Assembly: GCA_023382535.1 (NCBI GenBank)
Contig: JAHDWA010000071.1
Coordinates: forward strand, 1 to 45,469
Direction: 5' to 3'
Origin: Anaerolineae bacterium
Lineage (GTDB): Bacteria; Chloroflexota; Anaerolineae; 4572-78; J111
Length of the DNA: 45,469 bases
Part shown: piece by piece, positions 15,827-24,586 of the stretch
Position numbering within the stretch: position 1 is the first letter of the stretch
Layout of the letters: the number at the start of each line of letters is the position of its first letter
The notes under the pieces: model-generated
Seen by the model: only the letters and a program-made list of their open reading frames with translations
Databases searched by the model: none
What the model was told of the DNA's origin: nothing
Position numbers and translations under genes: made by a program

Positions 15827-16570
15827 TTAATAAGTCAAAAAGCCGCCATCTACATAAAGAATATGACCGGTCACGTAGTCTGCTTCGGCGGAAGCTAAAT
15901 AGACGACAGCACTGCCAATATCTCGCGGGGTAGCTAAACGGCGCATGGGAATCATCTCTTGGTACTGCCTCAGTCGTTCAGGGTCTTGGAAGTTCCGGCC
16001 CGTGTCGGTGCTGCCCGGTCCCACTGCATTAACGTTAATTCCGTACATCGCCAGATCGTAAGCCATAGCTTTGGTGAGCATGGCAACCCCACCTTTTGAA
16101 GCTGCATAAGCAGCCGAGTCAGGAAATACAATCTCTGACTCTATAGAAGCAATATTTACAATCTTGCCCTTCACTCCTGCCTTTAAAAAATAGCGCACGA
16201 CCGCTTGCGAGCAAAGAAAGGGTCCTTTCAAGTTGATCCCCATCAGCCAGTCCCACTCTTCTTCGGTCATGTCCACCAGCGCCCTTTGGCGGATTACCCC
16301 GGCATTATTAACCAAAACATCAATCTTACCGAAGGCAGCCAGGGTTTCTGCCACCATTTGTTCCACTTGCAGGCGCTTGCTTACGTCAACCTTGAGAATG
16401 AGAGCCTGGCGTTCCAACTCACCAATCAAGCGCCCCGTTTCTTCGGCCTCCTCATTTAGAACATCGGCAACGGTTATGTTTGCTCCCTCTTCGGCCAGGC
16501 GCAGGGCAATGCCCCGGCCAATCCCCCGGCCGGCACCGGTGACAATCGCGACCTGATCCTGCAAGCGCAT
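15827..16570 (-). CDS. SDR family NAD(P)-dependent oxidoreductase (second)
   Basis: A 247-aa classical SDR. It shows TGAGRGIGRG (residues ~11-20), TVADVLNEE (acidic end of strand 2, suggesting NAD), NNAGVIRQ, NIASIES for the catalytic Ser region, and YAASK for Tyr/Lys, then NAVGPGSTDT. I start at the ATG at 16570 preceded by CAGGAGAG; an upstream extension of 13 residues lacks support. A perfect 30-base palindrome stands 28 bases upstream, separating it from the family-5 binding-protein gene, so its expression may be lower than that gene's although co-transcribed. Confidence 0.92.
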   Translation of the reverse strand: MRLQDQVAIVTGAGRGIGRGIALRLAEEGANITVADVLNEEAEETGRLIGELERQALILKVDVSKRLQVEQMVAETLAAFGKIDVLVNNAGVIRQRALVDMTEEEWDWLMGINLKGPFLCSQAVVRYFLKAGVKGKIVNIASIESEIVFPDSAAYAASKGGVAMLTKAMAYDLAMYGINVNAVGPGSTDTGRNFQDPERLRQYQEMIPMRRLATPRDIGSAVVYLASAEADYVTGHILYVDGGFLTY

Positions 16571-16598
16571 AAATTTCTCTCCTGAGGATGGTTTTCTA

Positions 16599-16628
16599 AG
16601 GTGCGCCAAACGCGCGTTTGGCGCACCT
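16599..16628 (-). repeat. perfect 30-base palindrome in the operon
   Basis: The half-site AGGTGCGCCAAACGC (16599-16613) is followed directly by its exact inverse (16614-16628). In RNA this is a very stable hairpin. On the transcribed strand no U run follows, so it is better seen as an mRNA-stabilising, processing or partial-termination element behind the solute-binding-protein gene. Confidence 0.8.
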
Positions 16629-16666
16629 CAGGCCCAAAAAGGTTGTCCGAACTAATGCTGCTTTAG

Positions 16667-18496
16667 CTAACGAGCAAATTTAGCGCTGTAGATATAGATT
16701 CGCTCGTTGGGTGAGGGGGTCCAGTCAACGCGGTTGCTCACTCCATAGTAGTCCACCTGGAAATAGAGGAACATCAAAGGAACTTCTTCGCGCATATATT
16801 CCTGCAATTCATAGCACTGCTGTTGACGTTGGTCACTATCAACGGTACTGATGAGCGTGTCAAACATAGCATCAAATTCCTCGTCGAGCCATTTGCCGGG
16901 AGCCCAACCCGAGCCGCTGTACCAATCTGATAAATCACCCTGGCAGTTGAAGCCCGTCCCTGCGCCGAGAAAATACATATCGCCGGTCAAGGTACTGTTG
17001 CCCAACTGGTCAGCGAAGGTTGACCACTCCATCGGCTGCACTTCGACATTGACCCCAATTTTCATCAAGTCAGCAGCGATAGCCTGAGATAAGGCCAGGT
17101 CTTGGACGTAGCGTCCGTTGGGGGATTGCAGGGTCAGACTTAAGGCATCCCCTGCGGCATTTTCGACAACCCCATCCCCATCGCGATCTTCGTAACCGGC
17201 CTCTTTTAATAAAGCTATCGCCCTTTCCGGGTCATAAGGATAGGGTTCGACGCCGGGAGCCTGGTCGGGCGGATTGGCAAAGGTCCCCGTCCGCCGCCCG
17301 TTGCCGTTCAGCAAACTATCAATAATTGTTTGAAAATCTACGCCATAATTTAAGGCCTGGCGCACCCGCTTATCTTGCATTGCCTCGTTGCCATAAAAAA
17401 CAAAGCCAATAAAGATGCGCCGCAGACCTTCTACCGTCAGCACCCGTCCAAATTCCGAGTCAATTTCGCCCTGGAGATCGGGCGGCACATTGACGATAAT
17501 ATCGGCTGTACCCGTGTTCAATTCGGCAATGCGAGATGAGGCTTCCGGTACAGCCCGCCAGACAACCTGCTTGATTTCAGCCGGGCCAGCCCAATAATCG
17601 TCGTAAGCTTCGACGGTGATTTGGCTGCCTTTTTGCCACTCCACAAACCTATAAGGACCGGTGCCGACAGGATTAAGAGCTGCCTCTTCTAACGGGGTAG
17701 CCTCATAATACTCTTGGGGAACGATAAACATTTCTTTCAAAAAGGTGGGCAGATCAGGAACAGGCTCCGTGGTGTAAATGCGCACGGTCAAGTCGTCCAC
17801 TACTTCAGCCCGATCATATTTGATATTGCCAAAAATCCATGGCACCGTGCCGCTGGCCCCCACTTCCGGGTCTACACCGCGATCAAAACTGTAAGCCACA
17901 TCATTCGCATCAACAACTTCGCCGTTGTGGGCGGTAACTCCCTCCTGAATGGTGAATTCCCAGGTTAGGTCATCTACTGCTTCCCAACTGGTTGCCAAAT
18001 GAGGGACTACGTTGCCCTCTTCATCCCACATCACCATCAGGTCGAATACAGCCAGCAAGACATTGTTCTCCGGGATCTGAGTACGAAAATAAGGGTCAAG
18101 AGTGGTTGGATCAATCCCTTGCAGCACCACCAGCGGGGCTTGGTCGGCGGCAGGTTGGGCTGCCGTTGCCTCAGCCGCCTCTTCACCTAACATCGCCTGC
18201 GCCTCCGCAGCACCGGGAATACATAATTTCCAGCCGGGTTCAATGACATCTACGTTGGTGATACTGGCATAGCTGTTGTCGCCGGCAGCTTTAGCATTGG
18301 TGGCGTCGGCAATAGCCTGAAAAGCCAGCGCGTTGCCGTAGAACTTTTCGGCGATTTTCGACAGCCAGTCATCGGCCTGGACGACCACATCAGACTCACA
18401 AGCCACCTCCGTTTGGGCCAGAGTTACCAGGGGGGCCAGCGTCCCCAAAATTACCGATAAAACGATCAAGGTTAGCACGTTGCCTAGCTTCTTCAT
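16667..18496 (-). CDS. ABC transporter family-5 solute-binding protein with N-terminal LysM-like domain
   Basis: A 609-aa exported peptide-type binding protein (SBP_bac_5; dipeptide/oligopeptide/nickel class). Residues 1-28 are a signal peptide (KK, hydrophobic core, LAQ). Residues ~36-94 read as a LysM-like domain: VVVQADDWLSKIAEKFYGN, AFQAIADATN and IEPGWKLCIP match the usual pattern of a GDTL.xIA..FYG start and a PG..L.IP end. Cys33 and Cys92 flank it. The binding domain starts near 118 (LVVLQGIDPTTLDPYF) and contains the DANDVAYSFDR and PVGTGPYRFVEW family motifs. LysM usually binds GlcNAc polymers, so envelope anchoring or glycopeptide capture is an inference. I start at the ATG at 18496 (GGAGGAAAAG before it). 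It is a paralogue of the gene at 26059. Confidence 0.9.
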   Translation of the reverse strand: MKKLGNVLTLIVLSVILGTLAPLVTLAQTEVACESDVVVQADDWLSKIAEKFYGNALAFQAIADATNAKAAGDNSYASITNVDVIEPGWKLCIPGAAEAQAMLGEEAAEATAAQPAADQAPLVVLQGIDPTTLDPYFRTQIPENNVLLAVFDLMVMWDEEGNVVPHLATSWEAVDDLTWEFTIQEGVTAHNGEVVDANDVAYSFDRGVDPEVGASGTVPWIFGNIKYDRAEVVDDLTVRIYTTEPVPDLPTFLKEMFIVPQEYYEATPLEEAALNPVGTGPYRFVEWQKGSQITVEAYDDYWAGPAEIKQVVWRAVPEASSRIAELNTGTADIIVNVPPDLQGEIDSEFGRVLTVEGLRRIFIGFVFYGNEAMQDKRVRQALNYGVDFQTIIDSLLNGNGRRTGTFANPPDQAPGVEPYPYDPERAIALLKEAGYEDRDGDGVVENAAGDALSLTLQSPNGRYVQDLALSQAIAADLMKIGVNVEVQPMEWSTFADQLGNSTLTGDMYFLGAGTGFNCQGDLSDWYSGSGWAPGKWLDEEFDAMFDTLISTVDSDQRQQQCYELQEYMREEVPLMFLYFQVDYYGVSNRVDWTPSPNERIYIYSAKFAR

Positions 18497-18594
18497 CTTT
18501 TCCTCCATCAATTTCTTTATAAATTAATCTGAAGCACCGAGTTTGCTAAGTTCTATAATTCTTTGTGATCGCCCCCCTTTCGATATGTATTTCT

Positions 18595-19638
18595 TCAGGA
18601 AATGTCTAAAGGCGTCCGTAACAACTCCGACAACAGGGTGACGATTTGTTCCATATCCTCCAGTGCGGCCACTTCCCAGGGACTGTGGGTATAGCGGGTG
18701 GCGTAGGTGAGCAGTCCGGCGGGAATCCCCCGCGCCATAAACTCGCGGGCATCGCTGCTGTAGCCCTGGAACACAGCCAATTGATACGGAATGTTGGCCT
18801 GGCGAGCTACTCTTTTCAAGTGCTGAGCGACAGCAACGTCATAGTGGAGCTGCCGGTCTTTGATCAGGATGACCGGCCCGCCGCCCAGCCGGGTTGGCAA
18901 ATGCTCGGAGTCTACCGTAGGAATATCTCCGGCCAGTCCAATCTCCAGGCCCACGACCAGATCAAAACCGTGCTCGGCCAGGGAAGTTGCTCCGATCAGG
19001 CCGATTTCCTCCTGAATCGTGGCGCCGAAGTAGAGATCATAGCGCAACTCGTCAGGGTTGAGCCGCTTGAGCAGTTCAGTCATGATAGCCAGACCAGCTC
19101 TGGCATCGAGCGCTTTTGCGGTAACATAGTGCCCCAAGCGAATCAACTCGGAAGCAAAAATAATCGGCGAACCGACCTCAACCCCCAGCGTCTCCACCTC
19201 GGCCTGGCTGGTTGCGCCAATATCTACAAACAGGTCGGCCCAATCGAGCCGGGTCTTTTCCGCTTGCTGGGGGGTGCGCACATGGCCGGTAGACAGACCG
19301 ATCAGTCCGTCAATCCAACCCTCAGTACCCTTCACTTTAACCCGCTGCATCTGCAGCCACGGACTTGGCGGCGATTGTGTCTCCGAACCCCACACCCCTT
19401 GCGTGACCCGTAAAAATCCGCTGGCTGTGACAGATTTGACCATGAGGGCAATTTCATCAGCGTGGGTTTCAATCAACAGTTTGGGGCCATGGCCAGGAAG
19501 GTGGGCCAGCAGGTTGCCCACTGGAGTCAGGGTCAACTCAGCCCGATCCCAATCCCGGCGCAGCATGTCCATAATGGGTTTTTCATGTCCGGCCGGTCCA
19601 TAGGCGTCACAATACCGCTTGAGTGTTTCAAACAGCAT
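18595..19638 (-). CDS. M42 family metallo-aminopeptidase
   Basis: A 347-aa dinuclear-zinc aminopeptidase of the M42 family (glutamyl aminopeptidase / deblocking / TET type), a cytosolic enzyme that trims short peptides and forms dodecamers in known members. Metal and catalytic motifs in order: THADEI (residues 58-63), KALDARAG (bridging Asp), TIQEEIG (catalytic Glu pair), GLEIGLAGDIP and RYTHSPWE (last His). The substrate-imported peptide role fits its place 54 bases after the AstE-like gene and upstream of a peptide-binding protein. The ATG at 19638 is chosen because CAGGAGGAG lies before it; a nine-residue extension is not supported. Confidence 0.92.
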   Translation of the reverse strand: MLFETLKRYCDAYGPAGHEKPIMDMLRRDWDRAELTLTPVGNLLAHLPGHGPKLLIETHADEIALMVKSVTASGFLRVTQGVWGSETQSPPSPWLQMQRVKVKGTEGWIDGLIGLSTGHVRTPQQAEKTRLDWADLFVDIGATSQAEVETLGVEVGSPIIFASELIRLGHYVTAKALDARAGLAIMTELLKRLNPDELRYDLYFGATIQEEIGLIGATSLAEHGFDLVVGLEIGLAGDIPTVDSEHLPTRLGGGPVILIKDRQLHYDVAVAQHLKRVARQANIPYQLAVFQGYSSDAREFMARGIPAGLLTYATRYTHSPWEVAALEDMEQIVTLLSELLRTPLDIS

Positions 19639-19692
19639 AGGGGAACTCCTCCTGCCTGATGACACGTTTGTTGGTCACTCCGTTTTCCTTTC

Positions 19693-20712
19693 CTAAACCA
19701 AAGGAGGCACCACGCCAATTTTACCGGCAAAGCCGCCCGGCCTGATGGCAGGCGTACTGTTAACGGTCAGTACCACTCCGCCCGCGGGGGCGCGCAACTC
19801 CTCCAGCAACGTTCCATCGAAATCATAAACCCGGCCAAAAAGCCCATCCTGCTCAATCCATTCCCCGACCATCACCGTGCGTTCAAAGACTCCGCCCTCC
19901 TTTGAAAGCATGATGATGCCTTTCTCCAAACGCACCGGCTGGCCGGCCCAGGGGACAGGCTCCCCGGGGATCATCCCCAGGTGCTTCAGGGCGTTCAGCA
20001 GCGAGTTGAAGCCGGCTGCAAGCGCTCGCTCATCCTCTTCGCCCCGGTCCCCAACTTCGAGGACCATGCCGGGCCGACCAGTCAGAACGGCTGCGCCTTG
20101 GAGCGTGTTGCCCCCTAACCAGGACCCGCTGGCATCTACCACTTCGATGAAGGGAATACCCAGGGCGTAAGCCAGGTCCAGGGTTTTCTTGTCTAACTCC
20201 GGGTCGCCTTTCGTTGAAGTGATCACATAAGGGGCCATATATTCGTCAAACTCGCCGCCATGGCAGTCAATCACGGCATCGGCCTTGCTGATAACCTCTT
20301 CCAGCAGGGTGTGGGCCAGAACCTCGCTCAACGTTCCATCCTTTTTGCCGGGAAACGTGCGGTTCAAGTTCTTGTTATCTACCGGGTTGGTGTAGATATG
20401 GTGGGCGCAGAAGGCGGTCACATCCGCTGCCAGCACCACCAGCACTGTGCCCGACAACTCTTCCGGGTTGAGGCTTTGCCATAACTTGACGGCGCTGTTG
20501 CGGGCGGCGTACTCCGAAGCATGAATCGCCCCAATGACGGCCAGGGTTGGACCGGGGTTTTTGCCTTCGGCAATTCCCAGCGGAATAAAAGTTTTGACCA
20601 TCTCGGCCGCGGCTGAGTCGGCTGACTCGGGCATGTTGGCCGGAAAAGCCCTGGCGGCTGCTTTTTCGAGTTTAGCCTCCACTGGAATTTTGATGACTCG
20701 TTTGCTTGGCAT
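19693..20712 (-). CDS. succinylglutamate desuccinylase / aspartoacylase-like zinc hydrolase
   Basis: A 339-aa member of the AstE/AspA family (M14-like zinc carboxypeptidase fold), which cleaves N-acyl amino acids or related amides. Zinc ligands are visible in GAIHASEY (His64, Glu67) and DCHGGEFDEY, with NLNRTFPG between them. The C-terminal beta domain reads PAGGVVLTVNSTP. There is no signal peptide, so it is cytosolic. The substrate is unknown; in this cluster it could remove acyl groups from imported N-acylated amino acids. AAGGAAGG precedes the ATG. It lies 35 bases after the M14 peptidase gene, in the same transcript. Confidence 0.9.
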   Translation of the reverse strand: MPSKRVIKIPVEAKLEKAAARAFPANMPESADSAAAEMVKTFIPLGIAEGKNPGPTLAVIGAIHASEYAARNSAVKLWQSLNPEELSGTVLVVLAADVTAFCAHHIYTNPVDNKNLNRTFPGKKDGTLSEVLAHTLLEEVISKADAVIDCHGGEFDEYMAPYVITSTKGDPELDKKTLDLAYALGIPFIEVVDASGSWLGGNTLQGAAVLTGRPGMVLEVGDRGEEDERALAAGFNSLLNALKHLGMIPGEPVPWAGQPVRLEKGIIMLSKEGGVFERTVMVGEWIEQDGLFGRVYDFDGTLLEELRAPAGGVVLTVNSTPAIRPGGFAGKIGVVPPLV

Positions 20713-20747
20713 GAAAAATGAACCTTCCTTTCTGAAAATAAAATTGA

Positions 20748-22436
20748 TTACTTTAGGATAATTTCTTTGGCGTCATAACCAGCGCGTGGACAACCCGCCC
20801 GGATGGTTAGAGATGTTCCTGGCTCAGCCTGGATAACCCAGTGTATCCCTCTCCGGGGCGTTCCCCAGGGGTCACCCCAGGGGAGCCACTCCATCCGGCG
20901 CTCTGATCGCCCAGCGAGATGGCCAACTTCCCGCCTGGCCGGACCATCGAGTATGCGCAGTTTGTCTCCCTGGAGTTCGGCCCATACGGGCGGAGCCGCC
21001 CCGGTTAGCAAGGCCTGCTGGGTTAAGTAGGTGGCCAGGAAACCCGCATTGCTGATGGAGGCGTGGATGGTATAGATGTCGCTTCCTTGATGCTCAACAT
21101 TAATTTCTCCAACTTCGAGCCGGGGCAGAGTGGCAGCATGGCGCAATACGAAACGGGCCTGCTGCTCAGCGATGGACTCGACCCGGTCTTGGGGTGGGTT
21201 ACGAAAAACGTAAACCCGGTTCCAGCCGCCTATTTCTATCTGACCCAGTTGGGGATGGTCGAAAGGCAGCCACGGCATAAAACCATTGGGAACCTGACGC
21301 TCTACCCAGTGGAGCACTCTGGCCATAATTTCGTCCGGCCACGGAATCCAGTTGTAAAAGGGGACTTTCTCTACCCCAACCTCTCGAAAAAGATTCCAGA
21401 TTTCGGCGGTGAAGGTAGGGATGCCCAACTCCTCATAGGTAAAGTCCATCAACATGCCGCCCCGAACACTGATCCCGGTAGGAGTAAAATCATTGTAGAT
21501 GGAGATGACCGGGTAGCCGGTTTCTTCAGTCCCCAACGCTCCCAATATTTCGTGCAGTTGCAGGTCGCCGGGGGGAAAGGCGCTATCCGGTTTGGAAGCG
21601 AAAGGGCGCAGCAAGACGCCGCCATGGGTATGATAGCTCATCACCCCGGCAATGTTGGGATGGGCCAGAAACCAATCTACTACGGCCCGGGTTTCCGGCT
21701 CCGAAGTGGGATAAGGGCCAGCGCCATATTGCTGCCGCTCTGGCTGCCAATGAGTAGGGTAATTGCGATTAAGGTTACCGTCGAGGGGTTTATGCTCAAA
21801 CAACATGCTCGCTCCATCCCAGGCGCGGAAGAAACCCTCGGGCAGCAAGCGGTAATACGGCCCGTCATCTTCTTCGTCGGGAGCACGCAGCGTCAGCAGC
21901 CAGCTGTCCAGTTTCGAGACCTTCCATTCACCGTGCGGGTCGGGTATCCGCATCTGTGTGATCAGGCCATCCCCGTTGGCGTCGGCGTAGTAAAATCCCG
22001 GCCCGGGTTGCTCTTCGCCCGGTAGATAACGGCCATTGCCCACCCATTGCAAGCGCCGATTGAGGACGATGTCAACGCCATCTGGATTGACGATGGGTAA
22101 AATATAAAAGACAACTCGTTGCAGCAGGGAAAAAATTGTTGGATCATGAGCCGCACCCCCTTCCGCCAGTTTCCAGGCCAGATAGAGAGCGATGGAGATG
22201 CCAACCACTTCATCGGCGTGGGTGGCCGCATCTACATAATAGCCGGGGCGCTGCTCCGGCTGAGCGGTACGGAAATCGGTGACTTCCAGCAGAAGTAAAT
22301 CCCGTCCTCGATGGGTCTGGCCCAGGCGATGCAATCTGACGAATTCGGGCAACATCTCGGCCAATCGGCGAGATGCCAGGTTAGCCTCCTCCGAAGTAAA
22401 AAACTCACTAAAAGTCAGATTGACACGAGCGGACAT
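20748..22436 (-). CDS. M14 family zinc carboxypeptidase
   Basis: A 562-aa protein whose first ~390 residues form an M14 carboxypeptidase domain: HRLGQTHRGRDL (residues 36-47), the zinc motif THADE (His73, Glu76), NPDGVD, NLNRNYP, the third ligand in SYHTHGG, and the catalytic Glu in TFTAEIWN. The C-terminal ~150 residues look like a beta-sandwich accessory domain, ending in a basic ERRMEWLPWG region. No signal peptide is seen, unusual for secreted M14 enzymes, so it probably acts on imported peptides. It is followed by the AstE-like gene and preceded by the DppC-like permease gene (45 bases). Confidence 0.9.
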   Translation of the reverse strand: MSARVNLTFSEFFTSEEANLASRRLAEMLPEFVRLHRLGQTHRGRDLLLLEVTDFRTAQPEQRPGYYVDAATHADEVVGISIALYLAWKLAEGGAAHDPTIFSLLQRVVFYILPIVNPDGVDIVLNRRLQWVGNGRYLPGEEQPGPGFYYADANGDGLITQMRIPDPHGEWKVSKLDSWLLTLRAPDEEDDGPYYRLLPEGFFRAWDGASMLFEHKPLDGNLNRNYPTHWQPERQQYGAGPYPTSEPETRAVVDWFLAHPNIAGVMSYHTHGGVLLRPFASKPDSAFPPGDLQLHEILGALGTEETGYPVISIYNDFTPTGISVRGGMLMDFTYEELGIPTFTAEIWNLFREVGVEKVPFYNWIPWPDEIMARVLHWVERQVPNGFMPWLPFDHPQLGQIEIGGWNRVYVFRNPPQDRVESIAEQQARFVLRHAATLPRLEVGEINVEHQGSDIYTIHASISNAGFLATYLTQQALLTGAAPPVWAELQGDKLRILDGPARREVGHLAGRSERRMEWLPWGDPWGTPRRGIHWVIQAEPGTSLTIRAGCPRAGYDAKEIILK

Positions 22437-22481
22437 GCTAAAACTCCCCCTTGAATTTGCTCTTAATTGTCCGTGGCCGCA

Positions 22482-23405
22482 TCAAAGGCGCAGGCGGGGG
22501 TCCAGGTAATCGCGCAACCAGTCGCCAAACAGGTTGATACATAAAATCGTCAGCATAATTGCCAAGCCGGGAAAGGTGACAATCCACCAGGCTACCGTGA
22601 TGTGCTCGCGCCCTTCGGCCAGCATGCCACCCCAGGTAGGCACTGCCGGCTTGACCCCAAGCCCCAGAAAACTCAGGGCTGCCTCAGCCAGGATAGTGTT
22701 GGCAACGGCCAGGGTAGCAATAACAATGGTAGCCGCCCAGGTGTTTGGCAAGATATGGTGGAAGATGATGCGCGGACTCTGAGCACCAATCGCCCTGACT
22801 GCGTCAATGAATTCACGCTCTCGCAGAGCCAGGGTCTGCCCCCTAACCACCCGGGCGTACGGCACCCAGCCCCACACCGCCAAAACGATGATGACGTTCA
22901 ATAAGCCAGGGCCTAACACGGCCAGGAAGGCAATTGCCAGCAGCAGAAATGGGAAGGCCAGGGTGATGTCGGCCAAACGCATTATTACATCGTCAATCCA
23001 TCCCCCCATATACCCGGCCACCAATCCGATCATCATGCCAAGCGTGCCGGAAATGACCACGACCGTAAAGCCGACGACCATCGAGACCCGAGAACCATAG
23101 ATAACTCGGCTCAATACGTCCCGTCCCAGAGAGTCGGTCCCCAGCAGATGTTCGGGCACACCGCGTTCGATCCAAACCGGCGGCTTGAGCCGATTGACGA
23201 CATTGATTAAAGTGGGGTCGTGCGGGGCTAACCAGGGAGCGCTAATGGCCAACCCCACTACCGTTATCAAAACCAGGAGGGCCACGGCAACAAGGGGCGC
23301 TTGCCAGAGTCGCCGCAAGAATTGACTAACAGGATTTTTCTGCCAGGTATTTTCTCGCATAGATAGGGGTAGTTCGCCGCTGACCGAAAGACTCGACATG
23401 ATCAT
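22482..23405 (-). CDS. ABC transporter permease, DppC/OppC type
   Basis: A 307-aa inner-membrane permease of the peptide/nickel class. An N-terminal cytoplasmic stretch and first helix (LVAVALLVLITVVGLAIS) are followed by the OppC-type N domain with DPTLINVVNRLKPP and LLGTDSLGRDVLSRVIYGSRVS, five more helices, and the EAA loop (EFIDAVRAIGAQSPRIIFHH) that contacts the ATPase. ATG at 23405 begins directly after the DppB-type stop codon, so translation is coupled. No partner ATPase gene is in the window. Confidence 0.94.
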   Translation of the reverse strand: MIMSSLSVSGELPLSMRENTWQKNPVSQFLRRLWQAPLVAVALLVLITVVGLAISAPWLAPHDPTLINVVNRLKPPVWIERGVPEHLLGTDSLGRDVLSRVIYGSRVSMVVGFTVVVISGTLGMMIGLVAGYMGGWIDDVIMRLADITLAFPFLLLAIAFLAVLGPGLLNVIIVLAVWGWVPYARVVRGQTLALREREFIDAVRAIGAQSPRIIFHHILPNTWAATIVIATLAVANTILAEAALSFLGLGVKPAVPTWGGMLAEGREHITVAWWIVTFPGLAIMLTILCINLFGDWLRDYLDPRLRL

Positions 23406-24347
23406 CTACCGCCTGGCCGGGCCGCTCGATAAGCGAATTCTGGGGTCAAGATAGGCATAGGAGAGATCCACGAGCAGATTGACTCCGACGAAAATAAGGG
23501 CAAAGACAATGACCGCAGCCTGGACGAGGGGGATATCTTTGGTATTGATGGCCTGAACTACGAGCCGGCCCATACCCGGCCAGGCAAAGATCGTTTCGGT
23601 AATAACGGAGCCGCCCAGAAGAAAGCCAATCTGAAGACCAATAAGAGTAATCACGGGAATCATCGCATTCTTCAAGGCATGTTTGGACAGAACGCGCCAC
23701 TCGGATAACCCCTTGGCCCGGGCGGTACGAATATAATCGTGGCCCAGCACTTCGAGCATGCTAGAGCGCACCATGCGGGCAACCAGCGCCACCGAATAGG
23801 AAGCCAGGGTGATCGCCGGCAGAACGAGATGTCGCCAGGTTCCCCGGCCCGATACAGGGAACCATTTAAATTCGACAGAAAAAAGTAGAATCAGCAGCAA
23901 GCCCAGCCAGAACACCGGCATCGCCTGCCCCACCAGGGCGGCGACCATCGAAATATGATCTATGAAGGTGCCGCGATAGGTGGCTGCCACAATACCCACC
24001 GGGATACCGACAATCAGGCTAATGAGCAGGGCGGTTAAGCCCAACTGGAGTGTCGCCGGCATAAATTCGACAATGAGTTGCAGGTTGGGCACACCGTGAT
24101 AGTACGATTTACCCAGGTCGCCCCGGACAACCCCCGACATATAATCCAGGTATTGGACAATTATGGGGCGATCAAAACCCATCTGGCGGCGAAACTGATC
24201 AATTTGCTCTTCGCTGAGACCCCCGCTTTGACCGAGCAGCAGGTAAGTGGGGTCGCCCGATAGGAACAGGACGCTAAAGGCGATAAACGTCACCCCAATA
24301 ATTACCACTACGGATTGCAGCAGACGCCGGGTCATATAAGCGGCCAT
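23406..24347 (-). CDS. ABC transporter permease, DppB/OppB type
   Basis: A 313-aa six-helix permease. It has the N-terminal MTRRLLQSVVVIIGVTFIAF helix, the family motif DRPIIVQYLDYMSGVVRGDLGKSY, and the EAA loop DYIRTARAKGLSEWRVLSKHALKNAMIP. It ends with YAYLDPRIRL, as normal for DppB/GsiC-type proteins. GGGGAG lies just before the ATG at 24347. It forms a heterodimeric channel with the next gene. The two family-5 binding proteins of the cluster are the likely partners; substrate unknown. Confidence 0.94.
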   Translation of the reverse strand: MAAYMTRRLLQSVVVIIGVTFIAFSVLFLSGDPTYLLLGQSGGLSEEQIDQFRRQMGFDRPIIVQYLDYMSGVVRGDLGKSYYHGVPNLQLIVEFMPATLQLGLTALLISLIVGIPVGIVAATYRGTFIDHISMVAALVGQAMPVFWLGLLLILLFSVEFKWFPVSGRGTWRHLVLPAITLASYSVALVARMVRSSMLEVLGHDYIRTARAKGLSEWRVLSKHALKNAMIPVITLIGLQIGFLLGGSVITETIFAWPGMGRLVVQAINTKDIPLVQAAVIVFALIFVGVNLLVDLSYAYLDPRIRLSSGPARR

Positions 24348-24374
24348 ATTACTCCCCTGCAGTATAAAAAATTC

Positions 24375-24584
24375 TCAAACTTCCGGTTGGGATAAAGAGG
24401 CCCGAAATACGGCGGCAGGCTCCGCGTAACGCGCTTCGGGCAAACGCAAGCGCTGCACCAGGCCGCGCACTTTGGGATAAATCTGTACCAGCGCTGCTTG
24501 CTCCTCGGTAGTAAGGGTGAGATTGGCGGACCTTAATAACTGATCAACCAATGTCGTAACCTCAATATTTTCCATTTCCTTCAT
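24375..24584 (-). CDS. AtzG-like small amidase subunit
   Basis: A 69-aa protein. Its layout resembles AtzG/DUF4089 proteins: a helical N-terminus (VTTLVDQLLRSANLTLT), a TEEQAALVQIYPKVRGLVQ helix, then a C-terminal PEARYAEPAAVFRA tail. AtzG forms a GatA-GatC-like complex with AtzE, the 1-carboxybiuret amidase. The match is by pattern and position: it starts two bases after the stop of an AtzE/GatA-type amidase. ATG at 24584 is preceded by AGGAGAA; the later ATG at 24575 has no room for a ribosome site. Confidence 0.75.
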   Translation of the reverse strand: MKEMENIEVTTLVDQLLRSANLTLTTEEQAALVQIYPKVRGLVQRLRLPEARYAEPAAVFRASLSQPEV

Positions 24585-24586
24585 CG

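Noticed and set aside
18646..19413. 255-residue open frame on the plus strand
   Set aside because: Antisense of the M42 aminopeptidase; only the minus-strand product makes sense.
21063..22025. 320-residue open frame on the plus strand
   Set aside because: It lies fully opposite the M14 carboxypeptidase gene, whose zinc and catalytic motifs are all intact. The plus-strand frame has no domain signature or ribosome site.
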